DNA of 64,000 nucleotides from Sipunculus nudus (lineage: Eukaryota; Annelida; Sipuncula; Golfingiida; Sipunculidae), in the NCBI GenBank assembly GCA_026874595.1, contig CM049312.1, positions 26,467,956-26,531,955 on the forward strand, in the 5' to 3' direction. The notes below the pieces were generated by a model that was not told the origin of the DNA, did no database searches, and was given only the letters and a program-made list of their open reading frames with translations. This document shows, piece after piece, positions 21,935 through 49,200 of this stretch (within the stretch, counting starts at the first letter, position 1; every line of letters begins with the position of its first letter). The translations under genes and the position numbers were made by a program.

Positions 21935-24900
21935 CATTACAGGATTGTCAGACTACTTTGGCGTGCAAGCCTAGTTAATGTGTTGTTTATTATAATGATC
22001 TGCATTTCCACTCGCAGAAAAAAAATATAAGCAAGGAAATGTAAGTGTGAACTAAACAGATATGCAGGATATGACCTGTACACAAATATTGATCTCGAGA
22101 CTTAATTTGGAAACATTGTGTCCATCAGTCCAGGAATATTCTAGCATAACATTCAGGGAGGTAATGGGCAAGATGTCTTTGTAAAACATGAATTTAGGTC
22201 ACTGTGACCTTCTTATGTAGCATCTAGGGAGGTTCTTTGCAAGTCCCCTTTTAATCATTGACTTGTACGTAACCTGCTCATGAATACATCACCAGCTATC
22301 ATGTTTTGCCTTGAGAGTATTATAAGGCAGGACTATACTGGGGACATACACAATTATCGATTGAAAAAAACATGACAGGCCACAAAAATCATATAAATAG
22401 ATTAATGGGTGTCACTGGACAACCTATAAAATTATGCTAGTGAAGAAAAACACTTCTAGAATGAGGTTATATTTACTTTATCCTATACTTCTACAGAAAT
22501 TGGCTGCTTTTAATTGGTGAATCCAAACTTGTTGATGCCGATACGCAAAATCTGACATGAAGCGACGTCATGAACAAGGATGGAATTCTTTACATTTTTC
22601 GAAAATAACGCTCTTTTACTGGTCACCTCATGCCAATAGCCATTCAGTGCTTCATTAACTACAACATCTTGACAAGGAAGCTTGAATTAATTTAAGACAA
22701 ACACTCATTCTAATACTTCATAATAATCATTCGGCTAGTTATGCGTGGGAATATCCGTACAGTATGTTTGATTGTGCTTAATGTTACGAGAGGTCACTGA
22801 AATGTCTCCTTGGACTTCCGAAATCTGGTCACTGTTACCTAATTCTTCAAGATATAGGAAAGAACATTATTGAGCACCTTTAAGTCAGATTTGTAAAATA
22901 ATTTACAGTTTAACCTGGACACTTTTAACATTTGTTAAATCCAGGGAGGTTATTGTAACATCTCCTTGGAAACCGGAAATAAGGTCACTGTGACCTATAT
23001 TCTGCGAGCAAAGAACATGATTTCAGCACCCTATTAATCAGATGGACACAAACGAACAAAGAAGTTTCGAACTTGCCATCTAAGGTATTGCTATTACAAT
23101 GTTTTTGGAAAGCCTAAATAGGGTTGCCGTTACCTATTTGCCGTGGACTATAGGCAAAAAGCATGATTTTGGGCATCTCGGAAGTGTTCAAGGTTCCTTA
23201 TTTTATATTCTTCACCGGATCATAATTTCAATAATCTATACATAGAATCACCTTTAAGCCATGTCCATTACGTAACTTGGGTTTTTTTTTGTAAAATTTC
23301 AAAAGTAAACTATCCAAAGAGGATTACCTTATTTGTGAATGAAAAATAATATTACAAGATGCTACTGAAGCTTTAAAGTCTTTTAAATAAGAGGCATGTC
23401 CCGGCATAGTTGGATACCTTGCGGAATTTATATTTATTTTTGGAATGTTTGGGAATTTGTCAAAGTTAATAGTACTGCATTTGATTACGGATCTTGGCCG
23501 CCATCCCCGAAACGGGGTCTTATTTCATATATATTGAAATAAGGGGACCATGAACTTCTCAAAGAATGGCCTCCAGTACATTGCTGAATGTTGATTACTT
23601 TATCGGTGATCAGATACACAATTTACTATACTAATTTTAGGTAACTGTATACAGATTTGATTTGTCTTGTTCAAGAAAATGCTTTTGAAAATGAAACTTG
23701 GAATTTGTGTTTAAATGTATAAGAAAATTGACTCGATCTTATGTTAATGAAATGGGTAAAACTTTGTTACACTCAAAACTTTATCCGTCAAGCAGAAATT
23801 GTAAAAGGAACATCATTTTTAACTCAAGATAACTCAATTTGCTGATGATACAACTTTTTTTGTTTCTCATATTAAATCCATAAATTAATATCTAACGATT
23901 TTAAATATTTTCAGATTTCATCTTGAGCTAGGTAAAATAAAGATAAAACAAAGTTTATGGATAGGTATTTTTTTAAGACAACCTCACCAGGAATATTGAA
24001 AGGTCACCTGGTTGTATTAACATTTCTGTCGTTTTATTACTGAAATCTTGTTATAAACAGTAATTGTCATGACAGTGTTTTATATATTTGGTCTTATAGA
24101 AATTTATCTAAGACACTGCCTAGCTCATTGTCTTCAGGGTGTACTGATGAGAACAGGTAGAAGCTCAGGATAAGATGAGAACTGCGAAATACTTCCGTGG
24201 AATTTCCATGAAAAAGATGGTAGGTACATCATATCAAACCTAATAACCCTGACAATCTAAAAGGTCATGTTGCTTTTGTCTCCGGAAGTTTCACCAAATA
24301 AAGTCAAGGCCATATATTTAAATATTTTTTTTTATTTTTTCCAGGGTAGTTTCTCATTTCTTGTGAATTTCATGAAAATAACAGGCAACGCACATCACAT
24401 TCACCCTTTTGTTCAGATTAATTCTACAGTTCTGACATATTGGCATTTGGTTTTCCATATATTAACATTATAGCTGACAACTCATTCATTTCCCACTAGA
24501 AACCTATCAAATTTTCAAAATATACTACAGAGATCCAAAAGGGAAAGGGAAATGGCTTTACTATTTATATATTTTAGCTTTATTTTTAACCAGGGTAATT
24601 TTGGGTAAATACAGTACCTGTGGTGTTTTTGTAGCACGTGTGTACATGAAATCGTTCAAATTTTTCTAGCTGGAGACACTGTAGAAATGAGGAACAATAA
24701 AGGTATAACCATCCGTCAGCAGCTGGACAAATGTTTTTCAACGGATCTTTATGACAAAAGTCATAGTTATATTTACAAACAAAAATAATTCTAATTTAAA
24801 ATAAGGGTCAAATTACAATTTGTACCTGTCCAGGTATGACAATAAATAAATAACGGGTGAATTTCAAAGAAAAATAAAAAGAAGGTCATAGTGAAGATTT

Positions 24901-25360
24901 ATTAATTTACTAGAATGGCTCTGTTTTTGCAGCGGAAACATTGATACCCCTCTATGGGCCATCCGAAAAAAACATTGGGGTAAAATATTCCCTCAAATAA
25001 AAAAAAACATCATTTGTATACAATATGCCGTACTGGTGCATTAATATCTCAAAACAATTATTCTAGCAGATTTGACTTTGACGGTCAAATACCATTTAAT
25101 GTTTCCTCCGTCTATAAGGTAAAGTTTTTTTAAACTTATGAATGTAGATCGCCCGTGACAGTTTGTAGGATACATGAACGTTTGATTAGGACCTTTGCGG
25201 ATGTAGAAATTAAAGCTCAGGTTGTATATAAAGATGCCATGTCTCACAAAACCTGTCAAACAGACACGTCCCTGTCCCTTGCCAACCTGGATTACATTAA
25301 AATTTCAATACAGCATCCCTGGAAAATTTCTCCCATATTAACCCTGACAGAAAATAAGAA
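21935..25360. other. Intergenic region between genes A and B
   Basis: No gene seen. It has the inverted GAATATAGGTCA repeats at 22.1-23.2 kb; the rest is AT-rich and unremarkable. Upstream control of gene A and the 3' flank of gene B should lie here. Confidence 0.6.
22130..23190. repeat. Reverse-orientation copies of the GAATATAGGTCA repeat family
   Basis: Repeated GGTCACTGTGACCTATATTC, ATCTCCTTGGA and CAGGGAGGTTATT segments. These are the reverse complement of the 41-kb monomers. No gene is seen here. Confidence 0.5.
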
Positions 25361-25385
25361 AATGGTGATGGTTTACAGGTAAACC

Positions 25386-38463
<13,078 letters not shown>

Positions 38464-40037
38464 CTCAGTACAAGATCCTCAGACGACGTGGGCGTGCCAT
38501 CGGACCAGCATATGCTGGTATTAAATGATTACCGGCGACTTCATTATCTGCATCACCCTAATTTTGTGCGACCAGGGAATAATTACTTTAATATTCCAAG
38601 GATTGACGTCTTAAAAGTCGGTCCGAAACTGGTATGGGTGCCCTAATTATCATTACTGCATACATGCGCGGATCCACAAAATGGGGGTTTTGGAGTAGTG
38701 TCCCCCAACCCTTTACCTGTTTTAAATATAATGCCAAAAGTATTCCCCCATAATGTCATTAGGAGACGGCTTTTTTTTAAATGTTAACAAAGTATCACCA
38801 TTGAGAGTCAGTATGATTATGAGACACCAGTAATAGGGCTCTACTGTCTTCTACAGAAAAAAAAAACATGTAACCTAATGTTATTGATTGCATATGACTG
38901 TATTGAAAGGTCACTAGCTGCAAAACGCCCTTTACAAATCTCTGGTTCGTCTGTCCTGCCGTCAGATGTCCCTGTTGATTGTTTGGAATGTTTTGCCCCC
39001 CCCCCCATGTATTAAACACGTGGATATAATCAAAACTAACAGCCCGTGTGTAAAGTATGACCAGCCTTTTCTGGCCTGTCTTTATAAAAGGTTCAAGGGA
39101 CAGTCTTTAATTAATAGACGTCAGATATCGGAATTGGCCCCCATTCATTTGTTATTCATTTGTTCTGTAGTTCCTCTACTATCAAACCCATCGATTAAAG
39201 TCTTAATTTTTCTTTCTTCTTCCTTTTACTCTTTGCAATAGATCGCCATCATGGCTGATTTTTTTAAAAGCTGATTCTCGGGCACAATATTAGTCCAAGA
39301 TGACAGATTTACATTTATTTTTTGAAGTTTATCTTATTCCCGAGGCCTTTCACTCCATAGCCGGTTCTGCAATATCGCCCACTTGTTTTCTTCTAGATCT
39401 CAATATGGCTAATAAAAAAAATCACCTGTAGGGGATAAATACTAGTCATATGTGACAGATTTCCAGGTGATATTGATCTTGACCTCATTTCCGAGGTCGT
39501 AGGTGTAACCCGCCCCCACCCCCTTTTTTTATTTGCCAGTTATTCAAGTAGCTATGTGTATTGTAATAATCGTGGCAATTTGAGGCCCAGGGGTGTCAGC
39601 GGTTTATGTTATATATAAGCCTATATGTATGGACCGTGAAAGAAGAAAAAGTACCATATGACATCAGTTTGAAAAGCAAAGCCTACTCTACCACAACAAA
39701 GAAATGTAAACTATGTAACACGGAAAAATATATTATTATATGCAGACCAGAACAGAGCACGTTAAATAATAGAAGGGAACTGGCCACTACATGTAAACAC
39801 AAGGCCAAGCATATGCTTTGCAAAATCAAGTAATTTTACAAATTCTCATGAAACTACCACAACACAACAGCCACCTGAACCCTGACAACATCCTAAACGA
39901 ACCCAGTAACCCCAGCTTAATCTATTCAGGCGATTTATATACACACATTTGATCACTTCAGTGTGTAGGAGTAATCACAGCCTATTACGAAACAGTAAAG
40001 GCATTTAATATCATGAAGTCGAATTGTTACATGGTAC

Positions 40038-40088
<51 letters not shown>

Positions 40089-40128
40089 CCGCCATTTCTG
40101 TCAACCCTATGGTAATTCCATTCAGTGA
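38464..40128. other. Region upstream of gene B
   Basis: No gene seen. It contains two diverged dispersed-repeat pieces (39.26-39.35 and 39.40-39.50 kb) and a GCGGATCC fragment near 38,668. Upstream control of gene B should lie in its first part. Confidence 0.55.
40039..40084. repeat. (TA)n microsatellite
   Basis: Pure TA run 46 bp before the left edge of the 1956-bp duplication. Confidence 0.92.
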
Positions 40129-40130
40129 AC

Positions 40131-43100
40131 AGCCCTTTATACTACTTACATGTCATAGTCTGTTATGTGGGCTGTTATTTGACATTAATTTATTGTCATT
40201 TATCCTACTTATACAGTGGGCATGAACCATTACCCGATCCTGTCCATATAGCTTACAATATAACGACGGCTGCATATTGCAATAATGACAGACAGTTTAC
40301 GAATATATGATAGGCTATGAGTGGTTATGTAATGACACAAATTCAGCATAATCTTCGTACAAAGTGTGTATAAAAAAAGATAAAAAAACAAACTACCCTT
40401 TAATGTATTTTTTAAAAGGTTGCCCGGTGGCAAGGCCACTTTGCTTTATATAAATAAAGAAACAATTCCAGATTCTTCGGTACAGTCAACTAAATCTGTA
40501 ATTTATTGGTGTGGATTAATGGCAACATTCACCTTAAGGTAAAGGTTAGTAAAAATCTGCAAATCTGTAACTTAAGACTAATATTTTGCCAAAATTTCAG
40601 AATTTTTAAATTAGCCATATTAAAGATCTAGCGGAAACAGGAAATGACAGAGGAAAGAAAATGAAAAAGGGATGAAATATTACAATGACCATAACTCAAT
40701 CACTAAGTGACATAGGAACATATATATGCTGTCATTTCCAACTAGCATTAGAATGTCCGTTCATTTGGTGACACTTCTAAGGGTCATAAAAAAGTACATT
40801 AAATGCAGTAAGGTCAAGACCAATGTCACATTTGCCTTGAAAACAAGTGGCCCATGGGGTCATAATGCTCAGCTGACCAATTTAGCCAGACGTTCACAGC
40901 AGGAATTCATAACCTGTAAGCCATATCGAGATTAACTTAAATGTGACTTTGACCTTTGTCCTTCTGATACCATATTCAACAGGGTTCTTCCGCAAGTGAC
41001 TGGTCACACATGTACAGACTGACCCCAATCATGACTGCTCTATACAGGTTGTACAAGATAAGAATAAGACCATGTTCAACAGTTTTCCCACTCTTTTCAG
41101 AGGTCATCGTGGCTAGCTCTAGGTTTCCAAAAAAAAATGGCCCTGGCGTTGCGTTAGAAGATCCTAGGCCTTACGGATACAATCTAGGACCATCTGAGTA
41201 TCGAGTGCTCAAAAGATGATTTTTCCCAATAGCTCGCAGAATATAAGTCAAGGTGACCTAATTTCATGATTCCAAGGACATTTATCTTTGACCTCCCTAA
41301 AGGTCAGATTAGGAGATGAGATTCTAGGTCATACGGATATTATTAGTGCCCCGTCTGACTCTCTGTGTGCTCAAAAACCTGTTTTCGGCCAGCAGCTCGC
41401 AGAATATAGGTAACAATGACCTAATTGCAGGTTTCGGAAGAGATTTGCCTTAGACCGCTATGCATATACAGTTAGAAGATTTTTTATTTAGCGGACACAA
41501 TCTGTGCCCTGTATAACTGTCTTGGCACTCAAAATCATGTTTTTGACTAGGCGCGTGCAGAATATAGCTCATCATGAAATAGTTTCAGGTTTTTATGAAA
41601 AGTCCACAGAACCTCTCTGGATCTTGCGTTACAAGATTCTTGGCATAACGGATGCAATTTCAGCCCATTTTGGCTTTCAGAGTGTTCAATGATATTTTTT
41701 TCCTAAACACATAATATAGGTCACGGTGTTTGGCCGCCCTGAATTTCCTATTAGAAGATTCTAGGCCAAACGCATACTGTTTGAGCCCCGTCTAACTCTC
41801 CTGGTGCTGATAAAATGCTTAAAAATAAGAAAAAATACAGGTGTCGTCACTAGTCTTTAGGAACTGATGAAGCTTTCCGTGATCAGTACGCTTAGAAAAA
41901 TACCCTGTTAGTCATTGAGATACCAGAGCTTTTGTACCATTTTTTTTAATTATTCTTGGCTGCACAAACAGGCCCCACAATTCGGAAAATATAGGTTACA
42001 GTGACCTAATTTCAAGTGTCCAAGGAGATTTTCTATTGACCTCCTTGGATGTACAGTTAGACGTTTCTAGGTATAATGGCTACTACAGCCCTTTATACTA
42101 CTTACATGTCATAGTCTGTTATGTGGGCTGTTATTTGACATTAATTTATTGTCATTTATCCTACTTATACAGTGGGCATGAACCATTACCCGATCCTGTC
42201 CATATAGCTTACAATATAACGACGGCTGCATATTGCAATAATGACAGACAGTTTACGAATATATGATAGGCTATGAGTGGTTATGTAATGACACAAATTC
42301 AGCATAATCTTCGTACAAAGTGTGTATAAAAAAAGATAAAAAAACAAACTACCCTTTAATGTATTTTTTAAAAGGTTGCCCGGTGGCAAGGCCACTTTGC
42401 TTTATATAAATAAAGAAACAATTCCAGATTCTTCGGTACAGTCAACTAAATCTGTAATTTATTGGTGTGGATTAATGGCAACATTCACCTTAAGGTAAAG
42501 GTTAGTAAAAATCTGCAAATCTGTAACTTAAGACTAATATTTTGCCAAAATTTCAGAATTTTTAAATTAGCCATATTAAAGATCTAGCGGAAACAGGAAA
42601 TGACAGAGGAAAGAAAATGAAAAAGGGATGAAATATTACAATGACCATAACTCAATCACTAAGTGACATAGGAACATATATATGCTGTCATTTCCAACTA
42701 GCATTAGAATGTCCGTTCATTTGGTGACACTTCTAAGGGTCATAAAAAAGTACATTAAATGCAGTAAGGTCAAGACCAATGTCACATTTGCCTTGAAAAC
42801 AAGTGGCCCATGGGGTCATAATGCTCAGCTGACCAATTTAGCCAGACGTTCACAGCAGGAATTCATAACCTGTAAGCCATATCGAGATTAACTTAAATGT
42901 GACTTTGACCTTTGTCCTTCTGATACCATATTCAACAGGGTTCTTCCGCAAGTGACTGGTCACACATGTACAGACTGACCCCAATCATGACTGCTCTATA
43001 CAGGTTGTACAAGATAAGAATAAGACCATGTTCAACAGTTTTCCCACTCTTTTCAGAGGTCATCGTGGCTAGCTCTAGGTTTCCAAAAAAAAATGGCCCT

Positions 43101-44042
43101 GGCGTTGCGTTAGAAGATTCTAGGCCTTACGGATACAATCTAGGACCATCTGAGTATCGAGTGCTCAAAAGATGATTTTTCCCAATAGCTCGCAGAATAT
43201 AAGTCAAGGTGACCTAATTTCATGATTCCAAGGACATTTATCTTTGACCTCCCTAAAGGTCAGATTAGGAGATGAGATTCTAGGTCATACGGATATTATT
43301 AGTGCCCCGTCTGACTCTCTGTGTGCTCAAAAACCTGTTTTCGGCCAGCAGCTCGCAGAATATAGGTAACAATGACCTAATTGCAGGTTTCGGAAGAGAT
43401 TTGCCTTAGACCGCTATGCATATACAGTTAGAAGATTTTTTATTTAGCGGACACAATCTGTGCCCTGTATAACTGTCTTGGCACTCAAAATCATGTTTTT
43501 GACTAGGCGCGTGCAGAATATAGCTCATCATGAAATAGTTTCAGGTTTTTATGAAAAGTCCACAGAACCTCTCTGGATCTTGCGTTACAAGATTCTTGGC
43601 ATAACGGATGCAATTTCAGCCCATTTTGGCTTTCAGAGTGTTCAATGATATTTTTTTCCTAAACACATAATATAGGTCACGGTGTTTGGCCGCCCTGAAT
43701 TTCCTATTAGAAGATTCTAGGCCAAACGCATACTGTTTGAGCCCCGTCTAACTCTCCTGGTGCTGATAAAATGCTTAAAAATAAGAAAAAATACAGGTGT
43801 CGTCACTAGTCTTTAGGAACTGATGAAGCTTTCCGTGATCAGTACGCTTAGAAAAATACCCTGTTAGTCATTGAGATACCAGAGCTTTTGTACCATTTTT
43901 TTTAATTATTCTTGGCTGCACAAACAGGCCCCACAATTCGGAAAATATAGGTTACAGTGACCTAATTTCAAGTGTCCAAGGAGATTTTCTATTGACCTCC
44001 TTGGATGTACAGTTAGACGTTTCTAGGTATAATGGCTACTAC
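40131..44042. repeat. 1956-bp near-identical tandem duplication
   Basis: Unit 1 is 40131-42086 and unit 2 is 42087-44042. All landmarks compared are offset by exactly 1956 bp. The only difference I noticed is C41163 versus T43119. The breakpoints share AC. The unit contains degenerate ~140-bp monomers (GCAGAATATAGGTCA...TGACCT). It is either very recent or an assembly duplication. Confidence 0.9.
41090..42070. repeat. Degenerate ~140-bp monomers inside the duplicated unit
   Basis: Recurring order: GCTCGCAGAATATAGGT, TGACCTAATTTCA, TTTGACCTCC, AGAAGATTCTAGG, GTGCTCAAAA. The same monomers appear in reverse orientation at 22.1-23.2 kb. Confidence 0.6.
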
Positions 44043-45984
44043 TGTGATCTGTTAACGGACGGACTGCCAGACGGAAAGACAGAAGGACTATGGTCAAAGG
44101 GTGATCGCTATAGCTCAGATGACTTTCAGTCAGCTGAGCTAAACAAGCCAAGTTCGGCATGAATATCTCATTGGTTTAACATTGTGATATAAAAACAACT
44201 AAAGTGTCATTTCCATTTGAACTTAATGGGACAATTTATTTGGTGATACATATGAAGTAAAAAAAGAACAAAATCATGCATTAAGCATAAGTTCAATGTC
44301 AAACTTGGAAAAGAAATAGCATGATTTTGCAAGAAATGACAGAAACTTTTAAGTTGTCATTTCTTACTAATGTAGAAGACGCCTGCAGGGCAGGAAAGGG
44401 CAGGAAATGTACATATCATGCATCAAGGTTACATTTGGATGAAACAGCAAAACTCGACATGATATGGTTTATTATATAAACATATTTCATTTCCCGCTAA
44501 CTTCAGAATGCCGACTGCTCTGGTGATGCTTCCGATGCAAGGAAATGTGCATATCATGCCTCAAGGTCAAGGTTAAAAGTTAGATAAGGAAGACAATATA
44601 CTCGCCTTGAAATATCATGTTTTTGCAAAAAACGTGATATAGAAACACATTGAAAGGGTCATTTCCAAGGGTTATTAGAATGGTCAATCCAGGAAATGTA
44701 CAAATCACGCTTCACGGTGATGAACAAGGTAAGGTCTTTAGGAAAACTGGCCAGTATATGGCATGTTATTGCAAGAAATTGAAATCAAACTGAAGGTATT
44801 ACTTCCAGGAAACAATAAAATTCTGATTGATTTGGTGATACTTTTTTCAGGTCATATTTGTAACCTATCATGCGTCATGTGCAAGGTAAATGAAACTTAC
44901 ATCAATGCCATATATAGGGAGGCCTATAAACGTGTCAATGGAACCATACTTATCCTGCCTAATCACTGAGATCAAAAATCACATGCGCATGTAACAATAC
45001 GTTTGAATATCACATTAATTTGAATTTATTATAAATGCATGGTTTATGCACAATAAATGAATTTGGGAACCTTAAGCAGTGTGTTTTTACGAATTACGGG
45101 TTATTCAGTATTGATCATAACAAATTGATTTAATTACATAATACGTGTAAACCTTTTCTCTGAAGTTTATACATGTGAAAATAGGTGCAAAATATACACA
45201 AAAACCGTTAGCAGAAACACCATTATTTTTTTACATCGGGACAGTGAACCAAGTTATTCATTTAAACCTAATAACTCTCCTTATATAAACAATCTATAGT
45301 TAATCCCGTTCAGTGCTCAATGGCAGTGCCTGTTGACAGGCCATCAACACGAATTTGTTTCACATTAAACTTTTAATATTTGTAGGCGTTTTGCAGTGAA
45401 TATTGAAAAGAGTCATGGTGATTGAATTATTCAGAATTATTCCCGGCACATTTCTTCATCTTGTAGGTTTCAAAAGTATATAAAATATTACGGCAATGTG
45501 TACCCAGTGGACGAACAGGCCTATTATAAATTTTTGTAAAGATTGTATATGTTATTGGTTTGTTCTGGGTCACCCAAAACACCGGTTGCATGTTTTTGTT
45601 TATCTATGACGAAACACTCATTAATTTTCGAATTTGAAACAAAAGCAACTCGCATCAAGGGATAAATTGAATATGTCAATGCAGTATTATGCAAATACTT
45701 TATAAAATAAAAGAAAACAAAAAAGAGCGTTTTGTACACCTGACAAGTGCTCAGCTTGATTACATCCCTGCGCCACTGGGGTGCAGCGTTACAGCCGGCG
45801 TAAATGGCTGCCGTGTCGGCCGGTGAACCGACTGCACCCTCTCATATATCTTTATCTCTTACAATAATGATACGATATTGCATGGATGCATGTGTTACAT
45901 TTTGGCTTCAGATTTGAAGTTCAGTGAGTGTTTCGTCACAGGTTTTTGGGTGTTTCGGATGACCGGTTTGTTCTTTCTGCTTCT
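44043..45984. other. Repeat-rich region between the duplication and the exon-1 remnant
   Basis: Degenerate ~170-bp units with GTCATTTCC...AGGAAATGTACATATCATGC words between 44.2 and 44.75 kb. Beyond that, AT-rich sequence with no gene. Confidence 0.5.
44108..44142. repeat. TAGCTCA...TGAGCTA hairpin
   Basis: Arms 44111-44123 and 44129-44141 pair with one mismatch around a 5-nt loop. It sits just beyond the tandem duplication and after a GACGGAC-rich stretch. I associate this kind of repeat end with molluscan genomes. Confidence 0.5.
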
Positions 45985-46220
45985 GATTATACATTGTCGG
46001 CAGTTGAACCCGGTGTAGTCTCCGGTACATTCCCAGAAGGAGCCGTCTGAGTAGTACCCGCCATTGAGTCCTCGGCTGGACACACAAGGCCCAGGTTGAC
46101 GCGACAGGACAGACGGCACCGCGGCAAACGAACCCAGCTACACCAGATACACCAACTCATGCAAAGCTATGGTGATACTAGCTTCAAGGCTGCATCCCTT
46201 GCAGACCCGGATATATACAA
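45985..46220 (-). pseudogene. Exon-1 remnant of a fourth family member
   Basis: Homologous to exon 1 of genes A and [19 protein letters not shown] is readable, then an EGF relic ending GDYTGFNC. The ATG position (46170-46168) reads ATA. A TAG at 46140-46138 interrupts the signal peptide. Two EGF cysteines and several codons are lost. The TATA element (46211-46218) survives. No exons 2-9 for this copy were seen between 38.5 and 45.9 kb. Confidence 0.82.
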
Positions 46221-46224
46221 TAAC

Positions 46225-49200
46225 GGGTTGTCAGACTGCGCCAGAAAAACGATCCTAGTTTGTTGGTATCCAGATGCATGAGAACTTGTGTTTTATATTG
46301 CCTGGGCCTATTTAATATCGTTTCAAGGTTTCCCAGTTTGCAAGTCACTAGTGACCAAACCGTCAACGCCTTTATATCAACCGAATTCAAAGTCCTATAA
46401 TTTGTCATGTGTTCATGGCTAAATGTTAACACTTATTTTATGGATTAATGCAAATTTATAATGTTTTTTTTTTCTGTCTGGGGCTTAAATATATAATATT
46501 GAAAATATGTTACCATCAGTTAATGAAGCAAAACTGTGTGTCCGCTCATGCCAATTGTCATACCCGTGAGGCAACCACAGTTTCTGCATATCTACTGTCC
46601 GTGACAGACGCTAAAATCTCTATGAGCTAATATTCTGTATCGCAGTTGGGCAATTTCTACCATATCAATACTTGTTTCCAACACCACCTGGTACGACTCA
46701 TAGGTCGAAACTTACCCTGTATTGTTTACAGTTATGTGCCGATCATTTGTTTAATGTTGCAGTTTCAACTGGCACAAAACACGTATTAAAATCGTCTACA
46801 AGTTCAGGGGGAAAACACATCGTACTCTGACCGTTAGAGATTGTGGTCTTTGATATCTACGGCGCATTGTACACCGAGGATGTACATATACAGCTGGCGT
46901 AGGTACAAATGTAGAGACGAGGGTAATATAGCCCGTTGCGTTTGATAACAATCTCTTCAAGGCGATTTACATAAACATAACATGGGTGTTTTGTTGTAAC
47001 CAATACAGATTCAGTAAAAAGAAAGGAGAGGAACAGAATGTAATGGATGGTTTTGCACTCTAGATAATCTACAAAAGTCCACCCCCAAAAATGTTGACCC
47101 AAATATCTATATAAAAATAATCGCATGCATCTACCTCTATAAATCACCCTCTATAAGCCTAACATCCCTACGATGGAGGATTAATTATGTCCGTATCTCG
47201 TGAAGTATCCTCCGTGCCCAGCAGACGGAAAAAAACACAACGAGAATTTGTTCACATTTATTTTAACAGTGATACAAAAATAGATACAAAAGCTGATATA
47301 AACAGCGATATTATTATTGTCCCATTCAGGGTATCAGACCCTTTGTTTGTTTCATCTTCTCTCACAAGAGGGGGACACCTCTGCGTTTCCGTGAGATATA
47401 ACGAGGTTTTGTGACGTCATGAGGCGAAGCTGACGTCTGGCAACCCCAGCCCTCACGCCATGTTCTCTCAACTATAAACAAGCAAGATAAGGTGTTGATA
47501 TGAGTTAGAATATATAAAATACAACGGTTCAAATCATGTGTTAACATCAATCCTTAGTAGTGGTACAAAATCCAGTAAAGCAGAGACACATATTTGTAAA
47601 ATAAAGGCAATCGCTTACCCCTGAGACGAGTCCCCTAGTTGAGAGAGCGGCAGAACCCAGTTATTTCTTATTTCATGGTTTATGTATCAGGCACCCCAGA
47701 GATACGTAGTTAACAATATAACAACTTGTCAGTTATTGTAAACAAGTGGGCTATCTACATGTCTAAATACACAGGATATGCCTTTATGAACCACTGCTGT
47801 AAATCTGTGCACAGTTGCTCTGTGGATGGCTGTGTTATTGCGATACCTTTCTTTGCGCACTTTTTTCTTTCAATAGCGGGGTGCTGCTTGATCTGTTTCG
47901 CACATGCCCGTGTGTATAAACTATAAAATAACTGGATTCACAACATTCGAATCAAGACAATCGTAGTTGGGTTAAGAGGTTAATTAATGCGTACTACTTT
48001 GATGGTACTTCTTCCAAACTGCGGTCACTAAAATTAGTACTGGTGTCTTATACATAAGTTTTCCTGCATAGAATCATTATCGAAAAATGTCGTTCAGCTA
48101 TTTTAGGTCATAAAAATAAAGTCTAATAAAAGGGGCTAACAATTTCACATCCGGGGGCATGGTTTCACCTTCTAATAAAGATTTTCCCTCCAACATTTAT
48201 TTTAATTCTCAGTCACCCCTTAGGCAATTTATTTTTCTAATATCACAAGAAAAACATTTTTTTTCAACTTCGTATCAAATAATCATAGGTTCTGAGAAAG
48301 AAGAAGTGTTTTTTTTTGCGCTGTATTAAATGACCATTAATTCTTAATTGAAAATTGCACGAAGCGCCAGAAAACGGTAACAGCATTTTGAAACGACGCA
48401 GATTTAAATTAATGCATGAGGTTTTTTTAGCATTTATATTAAAACCGAGTCTTTTTTCACAGTTTTCTTACGAACTGTATTTTTATCACCTCCTGAGAAT
48501 TTTCTCATTTTATTCATACATTTTTCACGAATATTATGCTTCACCTCGAATATAAAGCCTCGATCACTCCGAGTATCAGATGATCCCATAAATTATCTCC
48601 TTCATATATACCTGATTACCATGCAAGTCCAATCGAGTCACGTCACATAATTGAAATATGTGGAGGCCAACACTCCAAAATGTAAGTCAAATCCACGTGT
48701 GTCATATACTGGAAAACACACTGTTGACACATATATATGAATATGTTCGAGGAAAGCATTAAAAGAAAAATTTATTCAACTGCATGTTTCAGCCTTAGCT
48801 TTGTCCTTATGCTCCTTGTACCAAGTATTATGTGAAATCTGAACTCGAATCCTTCTTGCATCACTGCCATAAAAACAGACAGTTGATAATCAATTGACAT
48901 CTGACTCCCTATATGTGTCGTTCATGTGTCGATTAGTTCTGATCTGCAGGTAAATCATTCTTTTTTCATTCGTAACGCTACTGCTGGTCTCTTTCTCCTG
49001 TGGATTTCTGTTAACTTTTATCGACGGCTCCTTACTAAATACTGTCAGTTGTCCGTTTTTTTTCAGAGCAGGATAACATGCCCTATCCCAAGAGCGCACC
49101 CCTAGTAGCTTTGAAGACTATTTCAGTGCCGACAATGATGTCTTTTTCACAGTTTTCAAGTCGAAAGAAATCGTGTTTCTTTGAATTTTAATAGCATGGT

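Noticed and set aside
40230-43648. Repeated short frames in the 1956-bp units
   Set aside because: Duplicated by the tandem copy, not by selection; the underlying sequence is degenerate satellite.
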